A stretch of 64,000 nucleotides of DNA. Origin: Trichormus variabilis 0441 (GTDB lineage Bacteria; Cyanobacteriota; Cyanobacteriia; Cyanobacteriales; Nostocaceae). The notes under the pieces were generated by a model that ran no database searches, was not told where the DNA came from, and saw only the letters and a program-made list of their open reading frames with translations. The translations under genes were made by a program, and so were the position numbers. The stretch spans positions 6,266,501-6,330,500 of the forward strand of contig NZ_CP047242.1 in the NCBI RefSeq assembly GCF_009856605.1, written 5' to 3'. Shown here piece after piece: positions 51,947 to 63,954 of this stretch. The number at the start of each line of letters is the position of its first letter. The stretch's first letter is position 1.

Positions 51947-52091
51947 TACAAGGGAAGGGGCTGAAAATCTATAATTGAGTACCAAATAATCAAGGTTTTA
52001 AGCCTCTCTCCGCGTCGGGGAGAGGTACTCTACGAGAAGCGCTCCGCGCTATGGAGAGGGGTTCTTCCGAATTTATCGAACTCACGTATCA

Positions 52092-53093
52092 TTAAAATTT
52101 ATTACGACGAATTAATGATTCTAATTCGCTGGTCTGACTATCAATTACCCCAATGACGGGACTGTGAAGGGTATATTGTGTCAAGAGTTGCGATCGCTCT
52201 ATTTTTAAAGTATCTATTTTCTCATAGGCCGCATTGGCTATCAGGTTTTTTACTACCCTTTGGTCTACTTGTGGTTGTGTGTTTGCTAGTTGCTTATACA
52301 AATCCTGAAGTTGAGCATCAAAATTTTTCACGGTAGGATGTTGAGACTGGAGTTTAGCTAAATTTAATGCCCGTTCAACTTCTGTTTTAGCAATTGTGCG
52401 TAAAATATTACCAGTAGTAGTCTTGGGTACTGTGACAGCTACACCCATACTTGATAGCTCATTTCTGACTTGATCCAACATCTGTTGATATCTGGTGTCC
52501 ATCATCCCAGTGTCAAAAACACCATCCGTGTATTGCTGTAAGAGTTTTTCTGCTATCTTGTAGTCAGCGATCGCACTTTCTTTATTTCCCAAATCCCTGT
52601 AAAGATTCGCTCTTAATAAATATTCATCAGCATTAGAACTTGTATTCTTCCCAATTAATTGAGTTAAATCGGAAATTGCTTTCTGTTCTTCCCCCAACTT
52701 TTCATAAGCTCTAGCTCTATTCCAATATGCAGCACTACTCAAACCAAATCTACCCGTATTTTGCCTAATCACTTCGGTATAGTCTGTCACGGCTGCCTGA
52801 TAGTTACCCATTGCAGCGTAAGCATTCGCTCGATGATAGTATGGTTTTTCAGCTTGGGGATTAAGTTTAATCGCTTGGGTGAAAGCAGCAACCGCCGCCG
52901 ACAAATCTTTTTTACAGTCTTGCTGAAAGTGTCCCATACCTAAGAAATGGTCTACAGAATTAACATTTGGTGGGATCGGCATTTGGCAATCAGCAGAGAG
53001 ACCAGAATCCGGTGTTTGTGCAAATACTAAAGGTATCGAAAAGCCCAGCAGCAAAACAGCAGACAATGTATAGGTGATTGAGGTGAATTTCAT
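52092..53093 (-). CDS. Secreted TPR-repeat protein
   Basis: A 333-residue protein from ATG 53093 (a TTG at 53102 is the alternative). Residues 1-~26 form a signal peptide ending in VFAQ. Four tetratricopeptide repeats span ~45-200 (YYHRANAYAAMGNYQAAVTD, AYWNRARAYEKLGEEQKAIS, EYLLRANLYRDLGNKESAIA). A coiled-coil-like, charged C-terminal third follows. It probably acts as a periplasmic scaffold; partners are unknown. Confidence 0.85.
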   Translation of the reverse strand: MKFTSITYTLSAVLLLGFSIPLVFAQTPDSGLSADCQMPIPPNVNSVDHFLGMGHFQQDCKKDLSAAVAAFTQAIKLNPQAEKPYYHRANAYAAMGNYQAAVTDYTEVIRQNTGRFGLSSAAYWNRARAYEKLGEEQKAISDLTQLIGKNTSSNADEYLLRANLYRDLGNKESAIADYKIAEKLLQQYTDGVFDTGMMDTRYQQMLDQVRNELSSMGVAVTVPKTTTGNILRTIAKTEVERALNLAKLQSQHPTVKNFDAQLQDLYKQLANTQPQVDQRVVKNLIANAAYEKIDTLKIERSQLLTQYTLHSPVIGVIDSQTSELESLIRRNKF

Positions 53094-53362
53094 ACTTGTC
53101 AAAGTATAGAAGTATTTTTCCTGAGGTTTGTTGAGTGTTGTGATCTACATCTATCACCACACCCCTACAGGACTAATTTAACGGTGACCGCGATTGATTT
53201 GCCATAAGAATAGGTCGAGGATTATCATTGATGTCTTTTAGCTAAAAGCAAATGTACTACTTACAGACAAATACGGATGATTTTCGTTAAAACTTTACAT
53301 AAATTGCGTACTGTTGCTATTAATATTTTAAAGCCATAGAAGAATGTCACACCGTTACTCCT

Positions 53363-54145
53363 ATGCGGGAACTAACTCAGCATCTATCAACCCCAGAGAG
53401 CCAAACCCAACAGATAATGACTGAAGTGCTGCAAATCGGCAACCGTACTATTCAAGCTAGTGAACTCATTCCCTTACTGGCTAATTATCAACTTCTACCG
53501 CAATTATTACGGGAGTTAATTATCGATGAGGCAATAGCAGCAGTAGAGTGTAAGCCTGAGGAGTTAGCCCAAGCTAAACAAAGGTTTTACGCCGATAAGC
53601 AGTTAGCTCAAGAAACAGACATTCAAGCATGGCTGGTACAACAAGGTTTGAGTGCCGAACAACTAGACAATATTATTGTTCGCAAAATCAAGCTAGAAAA
53701 GTACAAGCAAGCCACATGGGGAGCAAAACTGGAATCTTATTTTTTCCAGTTAAAAGCGAAATTAGATAAAGTAATTTACTCTCTACTGCGAACTCAAGAC
53801 CCAGGACTGGCACAGGAACTCTATTTTCGCCTACAAGCAAAAGAACAATCCTTCGCAGAAGTAGCACAAAAATACTCCCAAGGCCCAGAATCTCAAACCG
53901 GTGGATTAGTCGGGCCAGTGGAGCAGAGTTCACTACATCCGGCAATGGTACAACTACTTTCTAATTGCCAACCAGGACAAATCTCATCTCCATCTCGGAT
54001 TGCTGAGTGGTATGTCATTGTGCGGGTGGAAAAGTTTATTCCCGCCCAATTAGATGAACCAATGAAAGCACGCCTACTCAATGAATTATTTGAGGGTTGG
54101 ATGCAGGAAAAGCAAAGGCAAGTAAATATAATTCCATCCGCTTAA
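53363..54145 (+). CDS. Parvulin-type peptidyl-prolyl isomerase / foldase
   Basis: A 260-residue protein without a signal peptide; an internal ATG at 53417 is an alternative start. The N-terminal half is a SurA-like helical domain (ASELIPLLANYQLLPQLLRE). The C-terminal half is a PpiC domain (~150-245): SFAEVAQKYSQGPESQTGG, LVGPVEQSSLHPAM, AEWYVIVRVEKFIPAQLD. Cyanobacterial proteins of this type often sit beside type I secretion genes, which are not present here. It may assist folding of exported proteins. Confidence 0.85.
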   Translation: MRELTQHLSTPESQTQQIMTEVLQIGNRTIQASELIPLLANYQLLPQLLRELIIDEAIAAVECKPEELAQAKQRFYADKQLAQETDIQAWLVQQGLSAEQLDNIIVRKIKLEKYKQATWGAKLESYFFQLKAKLDKVIYSLLRTQDPGLAQELYFRLQAKEQSFAEVAQKYSQGPESQTGGLVGPVEQSSLHPAMVQLLSNCQPGQISSPSRIAEWYVIVRVEKFIPAQLDEPMKARLLNELFEGWMQEKQRQVNIIPSA

Positions 54146-54169
54146 TTCTAGGGTAATTTTAGTTCTGAC

Positions 54170-55006
54170 TTACTTGGAAACTCCATACTGTTTAAACCAT
54201 GCTTGGAGGCGTTTCCAGCCGTCTTGAGCTTCTTTTTCTCTGTAAGAAGGACGATAATCGGCAAAAAAGGCGTGGGGTGCATCAGGATACACAACAATTT
54301 CCGATTTACTACTGCTGGATTTTAAGCGCTCGCGCATTTGCTCTACTGTATCTAATGGAATGCCTGTATCCTTTCCTCCATACAATCCCAGCACTGGAAC
54401 TGTCAAATTAGGGGCGATATCTACAGGATGTTTCGGGGTTAATTCTGTAGAATTGCCCACCAATCGACCATACCAAGCGACACCTGCCTTAACTTTGGGG
54501 TTGTGTGCTGAGTATAACCAGGTAATCCGACCACCCCAACAAAAGCCTGTAATGGCTAATTGATCAGCATTACCCTTGGATGATTTGACAGCCCAACCGA
54601 CGGTAGCATCCAGATCAGAAAATACCTGAGCATCTGGCACTTTTGCCACCACCTGGCGAATTTCATCGATATTACTTAACTTCGAGACATCACCTTGACG
54701 AGCAAATAACTCTGGTGCGATCGCTAAATATCCCAACTTGGCAAAACGACGACAGATATCTTGAATGTGTTCATGTACACCGAAGATTTCTTGAATCACC
54801 AACACAATCGGAAAATTCTCACCAGTAGCAGGTAATGCTCTGTAAGCTGGAATTTCACCATCTTGGACGGGAATTTTCACCGCACCTGCAACTAATCCTT
54901 GTGTATCAGTAGTAATCACTTGGGCTGAAATTGGTTTGACGGCTAAAGCAAAGCCAGTTGTTAAAGTAGCCGTAGCGATAAATTGGCGACGGGTGATCTG
55001 TTTCAT
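54170..55006 (-). CDS. Dienelactone hydrolase-family protein with Tat signal
   Basis: A 278-residue alpha/beta hydrolase. The N terminus [20 protein letters not shown] is a twin-arginine signal. The core shows [32 protein letters not shown], the nucleophile Cys in TGFCWGGR (as in dienelactone hydrolases, Cys instead of Ser), [11 protein letters not shown] (Asp) and DAPHAFF (His). It likely hydrolyses lactones or esters in the periplasm. Convergent with the PPIase gene. Confidence 0.9.
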   Translation of the reverse strand: MKQITRRQFIATATLTTGFALAVKPISAQVITTDTQGLVAGAVKIPVQDGEIPAYRALPATGENFPIVLVIQEIFGVHEHIQDICRRFAKLGYLAIAPELFARQGDVSKLSNIDEIRQVVAKVPDAQVFSDLDATVGWAVKSSKGNADQLAITGFCWGGRITWLYSAHNPKVKAGVAWYGRLVGNSTELTPKHPVDIAPNLTVPVLGLYGGKDTGIPLDTVEQMRERLKSSSSKSEIVVYPDAPHAFFADYRPSYREKEAQDGWKRLQAWFKQYGVSK

Positions 55007-55150
55007 CGTCTGTACCTTGAATTATTTGGGTTCAGTTTTATTTGCTCAGAAAATGTAAAGTTTTGTCAACTTACTTTAAGTATAGTTCTATTTAAAAATA
55101 CTTTTAGATTGACTAAATATTAGATTAACTTAATGCTTAAGACTTAAATT

Positions 55151-55390
55151 TTACTTAGTATAGTGCGATCGCGCCTTCTCAATTACCGCCAGCCAGTCAT
55201 CCGTAAATGGGTTAAGCCCGAATTGCGGAAAAAAATTTCCCGGCGCAAGTAAAATTGCAAGATGTATGCTATTCTTTACATATAAGGAATCAAAAGCGTA
55301 AAGCTTAACAGGTCGATTCTGGCATAGATATTGACCCCCCCAGTGCTTGTGTTGTTGTAGTAGAAGAATCAAATCCTGTGAGTTAGCCAA
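55151..55390 (-). CDS. Small hypothetical protein (79 residues)
   Basis: A frame beginning with TTG at 55390, directly after (overlapping by one base pattern TGATTG) the stop of the next small ORF. The sequence MANSQDLILLLQQHKHWGGQ ... FGLNPFTDDWLAVIEKARSH looks like a soluble small protein with amphipathic character. No family recognised. Coupling to the upstream ORF is suggested by the zero spacing. Confidence 0.4.
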   Translation of the reverse strand: MANSQDLILLLQQHKHWGGQYLCQNRPVKLYAFDSLYVKNSIHLAILLAPGNFFPQFGLNPFTDDWLAVIEKARSHYTK

Positions 55391-55609
55391 TCATTTGGTG
55401 AACTGATGACCTGACTTCACAAATTTCTGGAGGTATTTGTGGGGTAATTGGATCTGTAACAGTTTGAAAGTATGTGGAGAACTTGCATCTGTTTGCAGTT
55501 CATCAATGTGATTGGAGTCAAAAGCATGATCACCAAAACCACATTCTGCACCTTGTGGTGTGGTAGATGCAGGAGATAACTCACTGGAAACTTTTGCTAC
55601 TGATAACAT
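55391..55609 (-). CDS. Small hypothetical protein (72 residues)
   Basis: From ATG 55609: MLSVAKVSSELSPASTTPQG, then AECGFGDHAFDSNHIDELQT and a basic tail ending SGHQFTK. Polar, no signal peptide or membrane helix, no clear ribosome site. It is immediately followed by the 79-residue ORF. The composition vaguely recalls a leader or regulatory peptide, but no family is recognised. Confidence 0.4.
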   Translation of the reverse strand: MLSVAKVSSELSPASTTPQGAECGFGDHAFDSNHIDELQTDASSPHTFKLLQIQLPHKYLQKFVKSGHQFTK

Positions 55610-55870
55610 CTGCCAATCAATTTTATGTTAACTCTCAAAAGTAGTGTTCCGCCTTGATTGCGTGAGGTTCTATAGCAAAAGAACCACAGTGTTTGAGAGT
55701 AAAACCTGTGAAATAAGTTTGATTCGTGGCTATTATGCTGTTTGTTTGTAAGTGAAATAATGCAGGTGGAATTGCAGTTTGCACTCCATCTGCCATTTAT
55801 TTTCTACGGAACTATTACTTCTCCTTAAATCGTTATCACTCATCGTTTACCAATTTTGAGGTACTAATTC

Positions 55871-56668
55871 ATGGGCGTATCTATGCAATTAAGTAATAAT
55901 CTGGTTTTATTTGAAGATAACGATCGCCTATCAGTTAGATTATACGCAGCTAGTAGCTTAAAAGCTGTTCTCTCGGAAATTGCCCAAGCGTTTACGAGGA
56001 AATACAAGATTCCCATAAAACTAGAGTTTGATGATGCTGAGTTGCTTCGGGAACGTCTTCTAGCTGGTGAGAGGGCCGATATATTTGCTGCGGATGATCT
56101 GCAAAATCCCAGTGCATTAATGCAAGCCAATCAAAGTAGCCCTGTCGTAAATTTTACTAGTAATAGAATATGTGCGATCGCTAAACCAGGGATAATTATT
56201 AATTCAGATACTTTATTAGATTTGATGTTATCCTCTGAAATCAGATTAGGGACATCAACACCTCATCCCAACCTTTTTGAAGACTATACACAAGCAGTTT
56301 TTCATAAAGCTGAAAAGTTACGAGCAGGGAGCTTTGACAAATTAAATAGTAAAGCTTTGCGTTTGGGAAACGGAAGTAATTATCCTATTATCTCAGAGAG
56401 AAGAAACAAGTTTGTTTACTTTATTCTAGAAACACAACAAGTAGATATATTTTTAAGCTATTATACTGACGCTCGGCTAGCACATTTAGAGGCACCAGAT
56501 TTACAGATAATAAACCTGCCTAAAAATTTATGTTTTTATGTCAATTATGGCATGACTATTATCAATAAATCTCATAGTGCTGCGGTTATGCTGGCTATGT
56601 ATATACTTTCTCAAGATGGGCAAGAAATTTTAGCTAAATATGGGTTTTTTACATCTGTTATGAGATGA
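55871..56668 (+). CDS. ModA-like oxyanion-binding protein lacking a signal peptide
   Basis: A 265-residue protein of the periplasmic-binding-protein family II, most like molybdate-binding ModA: LYAASSLKAVLSEIAQAF, LLAGERADIFAADD, IRLGTSTPHPNLFEDYTQ, and a C-terminal SQDGQEILAKYGFF. The start is fixed by an in-frame stop two codons upstream (TAA), so there is no room for a signal peptide; no lipobox is seen either. A cytoplasmic location is therefore inferred. It stands 700 bp upstream of the V-nitrogenase genes in the same orientation. It might bind molybdate, vanadate or tungstate and act as a sensor or store; ordinary transport is less likely as no permease or ATPase is adjacent. Confidence 0.8.
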   Translation: MGVSMQLSNNLVLFEDNDRLSVRLYAASSLKAVLSEIAQAFTRKYKIPIKLEFDDAELLRERLLAGERADIFAADDLQNPSALMQANQSSPVVNFTSNRICAIAKPGIIINSDTLLDLMLSSEIRLGTSTPHPNLFEDYTQAVFHKAEKLRAGSFDKLNSKALRLGNGSNYPIISERRNKFVYFILETQQVDIFLSYYTDARLAHLEAPDLQIINLPKNLCFYVNYGMTIINKSHSAAVMLAMYILSQDGQEILAKYGFFTSVMR

Positions 56669-56700
56669 AACTTCTCATGTTAAGCATATTTCATTTTTGG

Positions 56701-56729
56701 AATATATGTTGCACAAGGTAACATATATT
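56701..56729. promoter_or_regulatory. Perfect 10-bp inverted repeat after the modA-like gene
   Basis: AATATATGTT (56701-56710) and AACATATATT (56720-56729) with a 9-nt loop, 33 bp downstream of the modA-like stop. No T-run follows. It could be a weak terminator or an operator of the vnfDG promoter region. Confidence 0.4.
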
Positions 56730-57296
56730 ATGAGCTTTATAGTGTTTTAAAACTTATAAATAACAGGTCTTATATATACTATGTTTCACATCGCTTTATA
56801 TTTATTTTTTCTATACAAATATGCTCTTCGTGAGTGTTATTGTGCAGGGTGTGCCAGATATAAATAATCTAACTATAGATTGCATTTGAACCGTCTGACG
56901 CACCTTACTAATATGCCATTTGTGTAAATCATGATGGATTCTTATTACATAAATATGCTCTTGATTAGTCGCAAATTTATAACTAAAACTCTTAGCAATA
57001 GTCTTTAAAATTAGAGGTTAAATTTACAGCAGTTTCAATCGTTTGCATAGATTAACTATCTATTTATTTAGCCAATAAATTTAAACCACTTAATTTATCG
57101 GCTTTTCAAGAGGATGTATAGGCTCAATCTATTAGTTTTTTATGGCGAATAGTATTGTTTTTGAATTACTATACAGACCTGTCTTTATAAATTAAAAGTC
57201 TCGATTTATATGGATACTAATTTATATTTTTGTCATCCAAAATACTGTTTAATAATTAGAAGAATTGTTAATCTTTAGAAAGACAAAAGAAAAAGA

Positions 57297-59131
<1,835 letters not shown>

Positions 59132-59454
59132 AATTATGCAGCGTTGCTGAATCCAGGTATGAATCTGGCGCAGATACGTTACAAGCGCGAAAAAAGATTT
59201 TTGATTTTAATTCAGCAACGCTAGAAATTGGTAGTTCTCTTGCATCTCCTAGCAATTTCTCTCTCCCCAAGCCGTTCGCACACTCAAACACCAAGACTTA
59301 CGACGCGATCACTCTCAACTTAATTCTTGTTGCGAGTACGTAAGTCTTCCCTAACCTAGAACTCAGAACTGCAAAATTTAGGCGGAATTCGATTCAAATA
59401 TCGGTTCTGAGTTCTATTTACCCCTCATTTCACCCTATTTTGGAGGCAATTTAG
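59132..59454 (+). other. vnfDG-vnfK spacer with three consecutive inverted repeats
   Basis: 323 bp without a gene. Three perfect inverted repeats follow each other: AGCGTTGCTGAAT (59140-59152) with 59210-59222; AAGACTTACG (59293-59302) with 59339-59348; AGAACTCAGAAC (59358-59369) with 59404-59415. All could fold in RNA between the two nitrogenase subunit genes. A ribosome site TGGAGG lies near 59441. Confidence 0.8.
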
Positions 59455-60846
<1,392 letters not shown>

Positions 60847-60978
60847 GAGGTTTCTAAACGCATAGGTACGCGAAGTATAACGCAAAGGTACGCAGAGTTT
60901 CTCATCACTTCCTCTGTGTTCCTTTGCGCTTACCTTAGCGACCCTCTGCGTTTTCATAAAAAATGGGAGAGAGGTATT
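60847..60978 (+). repeat. vnfK-vnfE spacer with dispersed hairpin repeat
   Basis: CGCAAAGG (60881-60888) faces CCTTTGCG (60921-60928), and CGCAGAG (60891-60897) faces CTCTGCG (60944-60950). This is a known type of cyanobacterial dispersed repeat (AACGCAAAGGTACGCAGAG) and would form a branched RNA hairpin between the genes. Confidence 0.75.
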
Positions 60979-62508
60979 ATGGCAACAAATATGGATGCGA
61001 ATGTCGTATTTTACGGACATTTAAGCGAACTGTACCAACTGGCAAAGGAAGGTAAGATTAAAACCACTTTACAAGGTAGTCATACTCGACCCTGTAAATT
61101 TTGGGCTGCAACCAAGATTTTAAGTGGGATTAAAGATGCGATCGTCATTTCTCACGGGCCGAGTGGCTGTGCTTATGGGGTGAAGCGGGCGTATAAACTC
61201 ACCAATAGCCGTAACAGTGGTTCTCCTTATGAACCCGTTGTCACCACCAACATGAGTGAGAAAGCGGTAATTTTTGGGGGTGAAAAAGAATTACGCGGTG
61301 CAATTCTGGAAGTAGATCAAAAATATCATCCTGATGCGATCGTTGTTGCTACCAGTTGCGCGTCGGGGATTATTGGCGATTGTGTAGATGAAGTAGTGGG
61401 TAAAGCGCGTAGCGAAATCGACGCAGAAATCATGACGATACACTGCGAAGGCTTCGCCGGAGAGTATCGTAGTGGCTTTGATATTGTCTTCCGCCAAATT
61501 GTAGACTTCATGGAGCCACCCACCCCAGAACGCCAAGCACAACTAGCTGATTCTGTCAATATTGTGGGCGCAAAGATGGGGCCAGAAAGGACGGAAGTAG
61601 AAGGAGATGTCAAGGAACTGAAACGACTGATCAAAGGGATGGGTGCAAGAGTTCACAGCGTGATTGCAGGGGACTGCACATTAGAAGAACTCAAACAAGC
61701 ACCAAGCGCAGCCGTTAACTGTACCTTATGTTTGGATCTGGGCTATACCATCGGTAAAGCTATGTCAGATAGATTTGGTACACCTTTAAATTCGACAATT
61801 CTGCCCTATGGTATCAGTGCTACAGAAAAATGGTTGCGCGGGGCGGCAAAATATTTAAAGATGGAAGCACAAGCAGAAGCCCTGATGGAACGGGAATATG
61901 CAGCCATCAAAACAGAATTTGAAGCAGCCAAGAAATATATCGAAGGTAAGTTAGCCATTATCGAAGGACATGACGCTATTAAGTGCTTGTCTATCGCCCA
62001 TATGTTGGAACGCGATTTTGGGATGCGTGCTGTTATTTATAACTTCCATCCCTGGAGTACGGAAGCACGAGAAACCAGTGTAGATTATTTGCTAGAAACA
62101 GGCTTAGACCCAGAAATTTTAATTACCAAAGGGACTTTAGCTTTTGGTAAGTACGAATCAATGAAACAAACTGAAGATGAATTACTAGAATTTATCGGTG
62201 GTTTAGATGCTGATTCTGTAGTTTACTTCGGTTCTTCCTTGAGTTTCCCCCACATTCCCGTTGTGGATTTAAACGCCATCTTAAATCGTCCCAGATTTGG
62301 CTATCGCGGAGCTTTAAAGGTCGCTAAGTGTATTAAAACCGCCCTTGAATATGGTTTTAGACCCCGCAGTTCCCTAACCAAGCAAATGGTATTCCCGAAA
62401 AACTCAGGATTAGCATCTGCTCAATCACTCACCGGAAAATTAGCCCAAGACTTGCCAGATTGCACCGTATACGCAGGTAAGAAACGGGGCAAATGTTTTA
62501 ACGAGTAA
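60979..62508 (+). CDS. vnfE: FeV-cofactor scaffold protein VnfE
   Basis: A 509-residue protein from ATG 60979 (MATNMDANVVFYGHL), which has GAGAGAGG just upstream; an upstream in-frame ATG at 60916 lies in the spacer repeat. It is a NifE homologue: CKFWAATKILSGIKDAIVIS, HGPSGCAYGVKRAYK and ATSCASGIIGDCVDE hold the cluster cysteines. With VnfN it forms the scaffold on which the FeV cofactor precursor is assembled. The C-terminal tail (LPDCTVYAGKKRGKC) is partly duplicated in the following spacer. Confidence 0.96.
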   Translation: MATNMDANVVFYGHLSELYQLAKEGKIKTTLQGSHTRPCKFWAATKILSGIKDAIVISHGPSGCAYGVKRAYKLTNSRNSGSPYEPVVTTNMSEKAVIFGGEKELRGAILEVDQKYHPDAIVVATSCASGIIGDCVDEVVGKARSEIDAEIMTIHCEGFAGEYRSGFDIVFRQIVDFMEPPTPERQAQLADSVNIVGAKMGPERTEVEGDVKELKRLIKGMGARVHSVIAGDCTLEELKQAPSAAVNCTLCLDLGYTIGKAMSDRFGTPLNSTILPYGISATEKWLRGAAKYLKMEAQAEALMEREYAAIKTEFEAAKKYIEGKLAIIEGHDAIKCLSIAHMLERDFGMRAVIYNFHPWSTEARETSVDYLLETGLDPEILITKGTLAFGKYESMKQTEDELLEFIGGLDADSVVYFGSSLSFPHIPVVDLNAILNRPRFGYRGALKVAKCIKTALEYGFRPRSSLTKQMVFPKNSGLASAQSLTGKLAQDLPDCTVYAGKKRGKCFNE

Positions 62509-62514
62509 TAACTG

Positions 62515-62568
62515 AGCCGATTGTACCGTATATGCAGAGAAGAGAACAGGAAAATGTTGTCAGCAATA
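62515..62568 (+). repeat. Degenerate copy of the vnfE 3' end overlapping the vnfN start
   Basis: GATTGTACCGTATATGCAGA... in the spacer parallels GATTGCACCGTATACGCAGG... at 62459 in vnfE. In that frame it reads DCTVYAEKRTGKCC with a TAA at the equivalent place, compared with DCTVYAGKKRGKCF in vnfE. Confidence 0.75.
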
Positions 62569-63954
62569 ACAAGTGAAAACTCCCAGAAACTCAATGTCAT
62601 ACCCTCCCACACCGAGCCACTAACCTTTGATAATTGCGACCACAGCAAAGACCCAATTGTCGGCTGTGCGTTGGAAGGTATCGCTAACATGGTGGCGGGG
62701 ATTAAAGATGTCAGTATTGTGATTCACTCTCCCCAAGGTTGCGCCTCTACGGTGGCGGCTGGCTATGATAACCATGAGGTTGATTTCACTAAGCGCAAAG
62801 TCGGTTGTACGCGCCTGTTTGAGTCAGATATTGTCATGGGTGCGTCTGAGAAACTCAAAGGTTTGATTAAAGAGGCGGATCAATCTTTCAAAGCTAAAGT
62901 GATGTTTGTCGTTGGTACTTGCGCCGCAGATATTATCGGTGAAGATATTCAAGGATTATGCAATAGTATCCAACCAGAAATCAACGCCAAGCTTGTACCT
63001 CTGCTGGCTGGTGGTTTTCGCGGTAATGCTTACGATGGCTTGGAAATGGGCTTAGAAGCTTTACTTCCTTTCATCCAAAAAAGACAGAAGCGGCGCGGCG
63101 GTAAAAAACCCAGAATTGTGAATATTATTGCACCCCAAGCAAATGTCAATCCTACTTGGTGGGCTGATTTGCAATGGGTAACGCAGATGTTAAAATCTTT
63201 AAGGATTAAAGTACAGACCGTAATTTCTCATGGTACTTCCTTTGAAGAACTGGAAAAAGCGGGTAATGCAACTGCCAATATTCTTCTCAGCCATGATGTG
63301 GGGTATAAGTTTGCGCGGAAAATGCAAGAAACCCATAATATCCCCCTAATTCTGGATGATATACCTTTACCCATTGGTGTGCAGAATACTACACGCTGGT
63401 TGAAGGCTTTAGCAGCACATTTCAAAATAGACGAAAAAAGAGTAGAACCTCTCATCAACGAAGGTGAAAACAGGGTTGTAGAAACTCTTCGCAAACGCGC
63501 ATTGATGATTATTCCCCGATATCGTAACTGTAGAATTGCTGTGTCTGCGGATGGGACAATGGGTATTGGGTTGGTGAGAATGCTGTTTGAAGAATTGGAA
63601 ATGATTCCAGAAGTGTTGTTGTTCCGTTCAGGAATGCGCGAATCTCGTTCAATTCTAGAGCGAGAATTACAAAGTATGGGGATTTCTCCCCGTGTAGTGT
63701 TTTCTGCTGATGGGTATCAGATTAAACAAGCCTTAGCTGATGTTGATACTGATGCTGTCATTGGCTCGGCTTGGGAAAAATACATGGCGGAAGAATTGGG
63801 AATTAAAATTGCTTTTGATGTATTTAGTCCGACAAACAGAGAGACTTACCTTGATAGACCATATTTTGGCTATGAAGGTATGATTAACATGATGGAAGTT
63901 GTTGCTAACGATTGGGAAAGAGCATTTCGTTCCAAACATATTCATTGGACTTAG
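62554..63954 (+). CDS. vnfN: FeV-cofactor scaffold protein VnfN
   Basis: A 466-residue protein from ATG 62554 (MLSAITSENSQKLNVI); a TTG 33 bp upstream is less likely. It is a NifN homologue: DPIVGCALEGIANMVAGIKD, HSPQGCASTVAAGY and VVGTCAADIIGEDIQG. Partner of VnfE in assembling the FeV cofactor precursor. The start codon overlaps the degenerate vnfE-tail repeat. Two HIP1 sites follow the stop. Confidence 0.96.
   Translation: MLSAITSENSQKLNVIPSHTEPLTFDNCDHSKDPIVGCALEGIANMVAGIKDVSIVIHSPQGCASTVAAGYDNHEVDFTKRKVGCTRLFESDIVMGASEKLKGLIKEADQSFKAKVMFVVGTCAADIIGEDIQGLCNSIQPEINAKLVPLLAGGFRGNAYDGLEMGLEALLPFIQKRQKRRGGKKPRIVNIIAPQANVNPTWWADLQWVTQMLKSLRIKVQTVISHGTSFEELEKAGNATANILLSHDVGYKFARKMQETHNIPLILDDIPLPIGVQNTTRWLKALAAHFKIDEKRVEPLINEGENRVVETLRKRALMIIPRYRNCRIAVSADGTMGIGLVRMLFEELEMIPEVLLFRSGMRESRSILERELQSMGISPRVVFSADGYQIKQALADVDTDAVIGSAWEKYMAEELGIKIAFDVFSPTNRETYLDRPYFGYEGMINMMEVVANDWERAFRSKHIHWT

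Larger units (their letters stand above)
50089..52086. repeat. Dispersed inverted-repeat element interrupted by the IS1182 insertion
   Basis: The left end ACGTGAATTCGACGAA (50089-50104) is inverted at the right end TTTATCGAACTCACGT (~52071-52086). Between them, left part 50089-50128 and right part 51947-52086 make a ~180-bp MITE-like element with a CCCCTTCCC-TACAA-GGGAAGGGG hairpin. The IS sits exactly in the TACAA loop. A related right end is seen at 23200-23228. Confidence 0.7.

Noticed and set aside
51848..51985. N-terminal extension of the IS1182 transposase
   Set aside because: It would begin outside the IS terminal repeat, in flanking DNA; the ATG at 51847 lies within the element.
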